This document shows, piece after piece, positions 56,731 to 64,000 of a stretch of 64,000 nt of DNA. Both the position numbers and the translations under genes were made by a program. The stretch spans positions 558,001 to 622,000 of the forward strand of contig JAESUZ010003282.1 of assembly GCA_017311185.1 (NCBI GenBank), read 5' to 3'. Numbering within the stretch: position 1 is the first letter of the stretch; the number at the start of each line of letters is the position of its first letter. The notes under the pieces were generated by a model, which saw only the letters and a list, made by a program, of their open reading frames with translations, was not told where the DNA came from and did no database searches. The stretch comes from Proteles cristata cristata. Its lineage: Eukaryota > Chordata > Mammalia > Carnivora > Hyaenidae.

Positions 56731-58977
56731 TGACTACCTCTCTTATTCTGACTGCTAATGAACTACTAGTAACTACAAGAACAGGATTAATTCTGTGCAT
56801 ATGTCCTTTTGAGTTTGGCATATTGATAAAACCATATGACTTGTGATGCTTTGATTCTTCTACAACTTCTATCCAAATTACTTTGAAAATTTAGTTCATA
56901 CACCATGCCTCATGTTCACTTGGCCTTCCTTTGGCACATACATACAGTCATATACATACATGCAAATATACGTAGTGAAATCATATAACCTGGCAGTAGT
57001 TAAGTACAATATTTGGATAATTTAGAGTATGTGTGTAATTTGTAATTCTTATTAAAATTAAGCCACAGAATTTATGTATTATTAAAGACCATTATCAAAA
57101 AATATTGTTTTAGGCTCTGAAATCTATTTTTCACTGAAGAATAGGAGAACCTACTAGGGAGGTTATCATTGGTTTTGGAGCGATTGCAAATCATATGGGG
57201 ACACTATAAACTTTTTGGAGCCAACACTTGGCTCACTTGGAGTCATAGTCTGACTGTTTAGTGAGCATACCCTCTAGACTGAGCATCTCTATCTTAGGGA
57301 GATGTTATAAGCGGTAAATCAAATAATATTAGGGTTTTTCAAAAGTTGGTGAGTTTCAATGGGGTTGACATAGTAGTTCAGCTTCAACACAACTCTCTTC
57401 CTCTGTTCTTTGGACACACGGTCTAATACTAGATGAAGTAGTAAAGACATAACTGGAAAGACATAGCATGTCTCAAATGTTCTGCACAATTTGCTCTGTA
57501 TGAAATTGAACAGCTATATAAGGTGATGAGTTAGGAAAAAATTTGGGCCTTCTGGTGTTCAGGACAGATGTAGGCAGCAATATCTGAAAGTTTTATAGGG
57601 ACAAAATGTGCAACAGTAAGTAGAGTCTGGAGTCTGGAAAGTGCTCCTGCTTATGAAAGAATGCTGAAACATTGCTGACTTACTGCTTGGGTTTGTGGCT
57701 TTATAGGAGGCTTTAGGCTTCGGGAGGCAGGAAGAGAAAGAGCCTCAGGATGAGAAAGGGCTTCAAACAATTTCACTGGCTCACTGGCTGGATCTGCTGA
57801 TATAACCAACAAACATTACCTGGAGCAGGAATCCCAAAATGCCATTTTAAAACTTAAATGCAGAAGAGGGACCCAGCACCCTAGGCAGAAGCAGTTACAA
57901 AACTACAGATCCAGAGGAAAAGAGAAACAAAAAACAAGAACAAAACAAACTGGTAGATTATCCATCAGACATATTTCTTTTTACCTCCCACCATGTAAGA
58001 AATATATTTCCTTATCTCCCACATATTGGGCTTGGCAATGTGCTATTTTTAGGCCTACAGATGTCCACAGAAGCATGAATTGTGCTTGTAAGTTTGGATT
58101 ATCCTTGAGTTTCCTTCATGGCCATGAAAACGTGAGGATCAAGGAAATGTAGAGCAGACATGGAGCCAAGCCTAGCTAAACACTTCTTAGATCCAAGACT
58201 CCTACTGTTGATCCGTAGATCCAAATGGGACAGTAAATGATTGTTGTTTTAAACCACTGAGGCTGCAGTAGTTTATTCTACTGAATATTATTATGTTGAT
58301 AGCTAAGTAAACAAAAGAAAACCAAAAAAATCCCATTTAAAATTATTGTAACCCCCAAATGTAAAATGTATGTAGAGTCTATAAACTCATGTAATCCTAA
58401 TAAGCATACGAAAAAAGCAAAAAAAAAAAAAGGAAAATCGCTTTTGATAAAATTAATTTGATAGTTTGACATAGCCTTTAAAATGATTATTTTAGGGTAT
58501 TAAGATAGATACATAATTTTATAATACCTTTTAAAAAAGACATTTTCAAACAAAAACAGGAAGAAATGAAATAATAGTGTCGGAAAGAAAAGAAGACTGT
58601 GACTCTTGGAAATAAAACGCACAGTATTTGAAACTTTAAAAATCAATACGAAGGATACACTCTAAATACAGTTGAAAACTGATTGTGTCAGCTTATTTAA
58701 GCACAGAGTAAAAAGGGGGAAAAAGCCAGCAGATAAGAAGTGTAGATTGAGAAGCTCCCCACCCCACTCTACACTAGGGAGTTTCAAAAGAGAATGGAGA
58801 AATGTTTCTCATACACATTGTTTAAGAAAAAAACTTTTAGAATTTTTAAAATTTAAAGATCCTTGGAAAAATTTTTATGCTAACCCAAGGTAAGTAAAAA
58901 TAAATCCACACCAGACAGGTTCTAGTGAAATTAAAGAATATCAGTGGTAAGGGGGAAAATCTGAATAGTGTGTTGAG
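56731..58977. other. Unassigned AT-rich sequence
   Basis: About 2.2 kb without a recognisable gene or young repeat. A pure A run lies near 58420-58431. Confidence 0.5.
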
Positions 58978-59183
58978 TAGCACTAACAGAATTTTCTGCC
59001 ATGATAGAAATATTAAACCTTTGCTGTCTAGTATGAAAGCCATTAGCACATGTGGTTATTGAGTACTTGACATGTGACTAGTGTAACTAATGAGGAACTA
59101 AGTTTTTATTTAAAAGAGTGTTAATTATAACTTAGCTTTAACTGGCCATACGTGACCAGTGATTACTGTATTGGACTACACAG
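58978..59183. mobile_element. hAT-Charlie-type MITE
   Basis: 'AACAGAATTTTCTGCCATGA', 'ATTAGCACATGTGGTTATTG', 'GAGTACTTGACATGTGACTA' and 'GATTACTGTATTGGACTACA' follow a roughly 200-bp non-autonomous hAT DNA transposon common in placental mammals (MER3/MER5 class; exact name uncertain). It has no coding capacity. Confidence 0.7.
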
Positions 59184-60394
59184 TTCTACAGAGAGAAAAA
59201 AAGAGAAGTCAATTAGGCCAATAACAGACTTCTTAGTAGCTTCAACAGATGACAGAAGGCAATAAGAAACAGTGTTTAATGTGCTGAGAGGAAATTACTT
59301 TCAACATATTTTTTATACCCCGTTAAACAATGATTCTATTTTGGAGGTGAAACAAGAAACTTACCTTTCAGATATTCAATGCAGAAAACATACTGCATTC
59401 AGATTTGCACATATACCCTTTAGATTTCTTTAAAGTATGCAGGGAATCCTCTTGTGGTGAGTGGATACCAAAAAATCCCTGCTACAGTTATGCATTTTAA
59501 TGACATTTGGCAAGCTAGAGTTCAGGTCAGAAGAGTCATCCTTAGTTAAAAAAATTCTGTGGCCATTTCCAGAACTCCATGCCATATACTATAATTTTGA
59601 CATTTAAGCAGAGTCAGACTACCTTTTAGAACAATTTAGATCATTCCCAGTCAATTCACCTTTGAAAATGTGCACATTTCATTCCAGGACTTAGGCACAT
59701 GTAAATACAATATAAAGTGATTGGAAAAAGATCTATAACATATACAAAGTAGATTTTATCAACTATGGACAATAAAATAGCTATTACATGTAAGAACTTA
59801 TAAGGAAAATAGAAAACCAAGATATCTGATAAAAAACAATAAAATTAATTGACCATATTCCGTAAAATAAGAATGCTAATCAGACCATTACTAACACTTT
59901 TAAGTAGAATTCTAATATCTAACAACAGTAAGAAGAACAGGAATGAGCTTGTTCATTGAATGGTTAGACTGTTGTGATCTCTTACTGCATTCAGAAGGAA
60001 GATAGATACATTCTAGATTAATTTATGATTTTAACTCTGTACTTTTGTTAAATAAAAGATCACTTAAAAGAATATAATTATATTCTTTAAGAATATATAA
60101 TTAGATTATATTCTATAAAACAGGAAGAAAATAGTTTAATAAAAATTCATATACTCAAAAGATCAAGAGTTTAAAAGAAATGAAATTGAAAACAAATTAA
60201 AAGGCTAAAATAAAATGATAGGAAAGGAATTATCATTCATATGTAAACTAAAAGAGGCATGGCAATATTTATATTTTAATAACATAGACCTTAAATGAAA
60301 ACCAGCATAAGAATGAAGTGGTATTGCATGTAATAGTTAAAGGAGCAACCTTACAAAATATTGCTACCATTAACTTGTATGTACCTATCAACAT
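59184..60394 (+). mobile_element. Degenerate L1M-like segment
   Basis: 'TAGCTTCAACAGATGACAGA', 'AGGCAATAAGAAACAGTG' and, further right, 'TGTATGTACCTATCAACATA' resemble parts of old mammalian L1M non-ORF2 sequence. The middle is too diverged to follow. Low-confidence assignment for an otherwise featureless AT-rich stretch. Confidence 0.35.
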
Positions 60395-60409
60395 AATATC
60401 ACAATACGT

Positions 60410-60622
60410 GGGGGCACCTGGGTGGCTCAGTTGGTTAAGTATCTGACTTCAGCTCAGGTCATGATCTCATGGCTCATGAGTTCGAGCCCCATATTGGGCT
60501 CTGTGCTGACAGCTCAGAGCCTGGAGCCTACTTTGGATTCTGTCTCCTTCTCTCTCTGCCCTTCCACTGCTCATGCTCTGTCTCTCTCTCTCTCTCTCAA
60601 AAATAAACATTAAAAAGTTTAA
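60410..60622 (+). mobile_element. CAN-SINE
   Basis: Plus-strand copy: GGGGGCACCTGGGTGGCTCA, 'TTCGAGCCCCATATTGGGCT', 'GCTGACAGCTCAGAGCCTGG', (CT)n and tail AAATAAACATTAAAAAG. Target repeats of 15 bases with two mismatches: AATATCACAATACGT (60395-60409) and AATATCATAATATGT (60623-60637). Confidence 0.96.
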
Positions 60623-60637
60623 AATATCATAATATGT

Positions 60638-61142
60638 AATAAAACATGAACAGAATTGGAGATGTACTTCCAGAATCATGGTAAGAGGTGCACAGGTGAA
60701 GCTCTCTCCAGACAAGTTTAAGCTGGTCAAAATTAGCAAGATCAAATCATTAGAAGTCTCTTGGAGGTTGGTCAAGGGGCTTACAGAAATTTTGGAAGCA
60801 TTTATTCAACAAAATGTACAGAAACTCAATAAGAACAATGAGAACCCATGACATTCAAGTTACAGTCACACCCCTATCCAACATCTCTGCCTTAATGAAC
60901 TGCTTCAGCTTCTTTTCCCCTGAAAAGATAGTCAAAGAAAGCCTGGCTAAAGCCATCAACATCTGTGGTGTTGAGGAGGACTGTGTGCTGAAGTCTGTGT
61001 CCTTTGAAGGGTGATATCAAAGATACACTTTGTGGGGAAATAGACTTCACTGATCTAGTCCAGGAATGGCACTAAAAAACAAACCAACAGACCAGCAAAC
61101 AACAACCAACCTCCGAAGAAAGACATTCATAAGTGCTATAAT
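60638..61142 (+). pseudogene. Coding-like fragment of unknown origin (possible retropseudogene)
   Basis: An unusually GC-balanced stretch inside AT-rich repeats. From 60814 the plus strand stays open for 66 codons with a protein-like composition (HDIQVTVTPLSNISALM..., SLAKAINICGVEEDC). A one-base shift near 61008-61012 would carry the reading on to a stop at about 61074. I do not recognise the protein. No intron, promoter or A tail with target repeats is visible. Alternatives are an unusual L1M 5' segment or chance. Confidence 0.3.
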
Positions 61143-62030
61143 ATATTATCTGAAATGTCCATTTTTAGGGGGAAAAAAGCATTTAAAGACATAGAAAAGT
61201 GTGATGCATGCAGAGGAAAAAAGGCAGACAACAGAATAATAAAAAGTACCTCAGAGGCCCAGATTTTGGGTTTGGTAGACAAATACATTAAAGCAGCTAT
61301 TATAAACATGATCACAGATCTAAAGGAAAGCATGTTTCAAAAAGTTAGAAGAAGGTATAATGACAACATCTCATCAAATAAACATCAGTTAAGATATAAA
61401 AATAACCAAATAGAATTTAAGAAACAAGGCAGATGAATATAGGGGAAAGGAAGGAAAAATAAAATAGAGAGGAAGGCAAATCACAAGAGACTCTAAAATA
61501 CAGAGAACAAACTGAGGGTTGCTGGTGGATGGAGAGATGGGCTAAGTGGGTAATGGGCATTAAGGAGGGCACTTGTTTGGATGAGCACTGGTTGTTATAT
61601 GTAAGTGATATATAGTTATGTATAGTTAAACTATATGTTAACTAATTTGAATTTAAAATTTAAAAAAGATGCTTTCTTCACACACACAAAAAAACACCTG
61701 AATGAGAATTCCAAAACTGAAAAATTCAATAATAAAAATGAAAAAACTCACCGAAGGGACTTGACAGTAGATATGAGTTGACCAAAAAAAACAAAACAAA
61801 ACAAAAAACCCAGCAAACTTGAAGACAGATGAATAGAAATGATGCCATCTGGAGAACAGAGACAAAAGAATGGAGAAAAATGAAAAAAGCTGAGAAAAAT
61901 GTGGCATGCTAATAAGTACACCAACATATGCATAATGAGAACAGCAGAAGGAAAGCAGAGAGCAAGAAGCAGAAAAAATATTTTAAAAATAATGGCTGAA
62001 AACAAGCAGAATTAGTGAAATAGGACTCCC
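61143..62030 (+). mobile_element. Old L1M 5'/ORF1-region fragment, interrupted
   Basis: 'GTACCTCAGAGGCCCAGATT', 'TAAAGCAGCTATTATAAACA' and 'GATCTAAAGGAAAGCATG' (61248-61335), then after a break 'GAATTCCAAAACTGAAAAAT', 'CACCAACATATGCATAATGA' and 'AAATAATGGCTGAAAACAAG' (61708-62005), match the 5' end and start of ORF1 of old carnivore/mammal L1M elements. The younger L1 3' end at 61419-61670 interrupts it. The short frames (61155-61436 plus, 61653-61907 minus) are parts or shadows of it. Confidence 0.75.
61419..61670 (+). mobile_element. Carnivore LINE-1 3' end inserted in old L1M
   Basis: 'AGATGAATATAGGGGAAAGG', 'GAGAACAAACTGAGGGTTGC', 'GGGCATTAAGGAGGGCACTT', 'GTTGTTATATGTAAGTGATA' and 'CTATATGTTAACTAATTTGA' are the 3' UTR of carnivore L1, severely 5' truncated. 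It ends with a short degraded A-rich tail. It is the same segment type as in the composite at 62317-62518. Confidence 0.88.
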
Positions 62031-62129
62031 ATTACATTTATGTTAGTTAGCCAATTGGTGTCCCACATTTCTCTGAGGCTCTGTTTAATACTTCCCTACA
62101 CTGTGGGAAGTTTAAAAATTCTTATGTTG

Positions 62130-62316
62130 GGGGCACCTGGGTGACTCAGTCAGTTACGCCTCTGACTGTTGATTTCATTTCAGGTAATGATCTCGTGGTC
62201 TGAGAGTTTGAGTCCTGAGTCCTGGCTCTGTGCTAATAGCACAGAGCATGCTTGGGATTTCTCTCTCTCTCTCTCTCTTTCTTTGCCTCTTCCACCTCTC
62301 TCAAAAATAAATAAAT
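62130..62316 (+). mobile_element. CAN-SINE half of a SINE-L1 composite
   Basis: Head GGGGCACCTGGGTGACTCAG, 'CTCTGACTGTTGATTTCATT' (older type), then CT repeats and 'CTCAAAAATAAATAAATACA'. Its left target repeat TTAAAAATTCTTATGTTG (62112-62129) has no partner directly after the SINE. The partner lies beyond the adjoining L1 segment. Confidence 0.93.
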
Positions 62317-62518
62317 ACATGACCAAGGGGGAGAAGAAGTGGGGGAGAGGGAGAGAGGCAAACCATGAAGGACTCTTGAATACTGAGAACAAACTGAGGA
62401 CTGATGGGTATGGGGCGGGGGTGGGGGAGATGGGCATAGAGGAGGGCACTTGTGGGGATCAGCACTGGGTGTTATATGGAAACCAACTTGACAATAAACT
62501 ATTTGTAAAAAAGATATG
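62317..62518 (+). mobile_element. LINE-1 3' end joined to the SINE, shared TSD
   Basis: Follows the SINE with no spacer: 'AGAGAGGCAAACCATGAAGG', 'GAGAACAAACTGAGGACTGA', 'GGAGGGCACTTGTGGGGATC' and 'GCACTGGGTGTTATATGGAA' are carnivore L1 3' UTR. The right target repeat TTAAAATATTCCTATGTTG lies at 62519-62537 and matches the left one before the SINE (one indel, one mismatch). The pair therefore looks like one insertion. Confidence 0.85.
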
Positions 62519-62537
62519 TTAAAATATTCCTATGTTG

Positions 62538-63084
62538 TATGTTCTAAACTCCTAAATTTAAATGTCATTTACCTTTACTAAAAAGATAGAGATCAGTTCT
62601 CTGCCATTGAACAATTTATTTTATCCGGGTAGTTTGCTATCTTATAGTTGTTTACTTTTATGTTTGAAACAAACTCATGTATTCAGATTCTCACATCATT
62701 CATTGTACACTCCTAATTTTGATGTTTTTGCTAGTCTAAGTTCATTCTAACTTTGGTATTTTCAGCACTACTATTTTTAAGTATATGGCCATAATTTTGT
62801 ATCCATATTTAGTTATATCCTAGTAAATGGATTGTTGGCACATTAAAAAAATAAAATCCTACAAGACTCTTCTGGTTTTGCCATATTTTCTTCAGTTGTT
62901 CTGACTTGTTTAAGAAATTGAGAATGGTTTTATCTTTTTTATGCTTTAAATTTTTATTCTTTTAGGTATGATAATGGGATCATACCTACTTTTGCTCCAA
63001 GTAGTTTAAAATGTGCTTTCTAATCTCTAGGGTACATTTATGACTATACTTGGTATTGTCTTTGGTGGGTATAATACTATTATA
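62538..63084. other. Unassigned AT-rich spacer
   Basis: No recognised feature. Confidence 0.5.
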
Positions 63085-63335
63085 CTATCCTTTATTGAAT
63101 ATCTACTAAGTGCTAGACACTTTATAAGAAATTATATTTACTGCATTGATAACCTCATTTAATCTGGGTGAAAATCCATGAGATATAATTATCTTTCACT
63201 TCTTGCTGTGGAGAAAATAGGTGCTCACTAATATTTCAAGGCCACATATCTGGTGATGAACTTGAGATTTAAAACTCAGACTGCATGAATCTAAAAATTG
63301 TGCTCTTTTTACTTTATTGGCTCTCAGATGCAAAC
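63085..63335 (-). mobile_element. MIR, minus strand
   Basis: 'TTATTGAATATCTACTAAGT', 'GCTAGACACTTTATAAGAAA', 'AAGGCCACATATCTGGTGAT' and 'TTAAAACTCAGACTGCATGA' give the antisense MIR from tail to head, nearly full length. Confidence 0.82.
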
Positions 63336-63619
63336 TCTAAGATATGTTAATGCTTTTCCCCAAAGAGTTGCCAGTTTTGATTGTCTTTTATATTGTTGGA
63401 AATTTCAGAGTGGCTTCCTGTGTTTCCAACATCATGCCTTAGAGGAATAGAAAGCCTCTGTCAGACTTGCCTGATAAACCTAAGAGCTTATTAATATGAG
63501 GAATGTCAGAAGTATCTGTCCTAGAGTTTATTATAAATTTTCTGGTTTTTTTATTATAAATATATATGTCATTAATAAGCTAAACAAAAACAAGGGAAAA
63601 GGAGCAAAGAAAAATAATA

Positions 63620-63850
63620 TTATATAATATTTATGAGCTCTCACTATATAGAAGATAGTAAACTGAGAATCTTACAGAAATTATCTAATTTAACATTTAC
63701 AAAATTAACTAATGCTATATCATATAATTATTCTCAGTATACATCTGAACAGAAAAGGTCTGGAGAATTCAAGAAACTATTTAACATACTTAATGGTGAG
63801 TAACTGGTAGCAGGGCTGCTTTCACACCAGGCTATGTCTGACCTTATTTG
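63620..63850 (-). mobile_element. MIR, minus strand
   Basis: 'ATTTATGAGCTCTCACTATA', 'ATTATCTAATTTAACATTTA', 'GGAGAATTCAAGAAACTATT' and 'AGCAGGGCTGCTTTCACACC' form a diverged antisense MIR. Confidence 0.68.
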
Positions 63851-64000
63851 TATTCTTAATCCTTGTGCAACTCTAGAAAGAACCTATTATAAAAATTTAC
63901 AAGCCATAATTGTCACCAAGATATTAAATTAGTTCTTGTATATTTTTATTTTCTAGTTATTTGTATCAATTATTAAATATGTACATTTAAAACATTCTTC

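Noticed and set aside
1..64000. A previously undescribed multi-gene system
   Set aside because: I looked on both strands and found no set of adjacent genes. The window is intergenic or intronic mammalian DNA, and the candidate novelties are non-coding.

Overview
The window reads as nuclear DNA from a cat-like (feliform) carnivore. The main evidence is 22 copies, on both strands, of a tRNA-derived CAN-SINE. Its head (GGGGCGCCTGGGTGGCT...), B box (GGTTCGAGCCC), 'GCTCAGAGCCTGGAGCCTG' body, CT-rich stretch and AATAAATAAACATTAAAA tail match the felid SINEC_Fc type and not the dog SINEC_Cf type. The rest is 5'-truncated carnivore LINE-1, older L1M, L2 and MIR fragments, MaLR/MLT1-like LTRs, one hAT-type MITE and microsatellites, on an AT-rich background.

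I find no host protein-coding gene, no complete exon-intron structure, no tRNA/rRNA gene and no CRISPR array. All long open frames are chance frames or lie inside repeats. The window looks intergenic or deep-intronic. It contains no operon-like or prokaryotic system.

Layout. 0-13.5 kb: MLT1 LTR, L2 and MIR pieces and seven SINEs, including two that used the same target site (8.08-8.58 kb). 13.5-18.5 kb: mostly unique, with one GC- and CpG-rich island (15.25-15.91 kb) that is the best promoter or enhancer candidate. 18.5-20.8 kb: a 2.3-kb 5'-truncated L1 on the minus strand. 20.8-36.3 kb: mixed L2, LTR, MIR and SINE, with an L1M 5'-UTR piece near 34.8 kb. 36.3-51.1 kb: about 15 kb with no CAN-SINE, holding only ancient MIR/L2/L1M pieces, an AT-rich tract, a perfect 23-bp hairpin (38.44-38.50 kb) and a CArG-box palindrome (47.78 kb). 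51.05-55.64 kb: old minus-strand L1 ORF2 sequence carrying two SINEs and an LTR that itself contains a SINE, plus a 155-bp tandem duplication. 56-64 kb: more SINEs, a hAT MITE, an old plus-strand L1 5'/ORF1 region broken by a younger L1 3' end, and a SINE joined to an L1 3' end inside a single target-site duplication.

The elements do not form a pathway. They share one mechanism: the SINEs and LTR-free A-tailed insertions depend on L1 reverse transcriptase, and many keep readable 14-19-bp target-site duplications. Repeat names come from remembered family consensus features, not a database search. Boundaries without a target-site duplication are good to roughly 10-30 bases.
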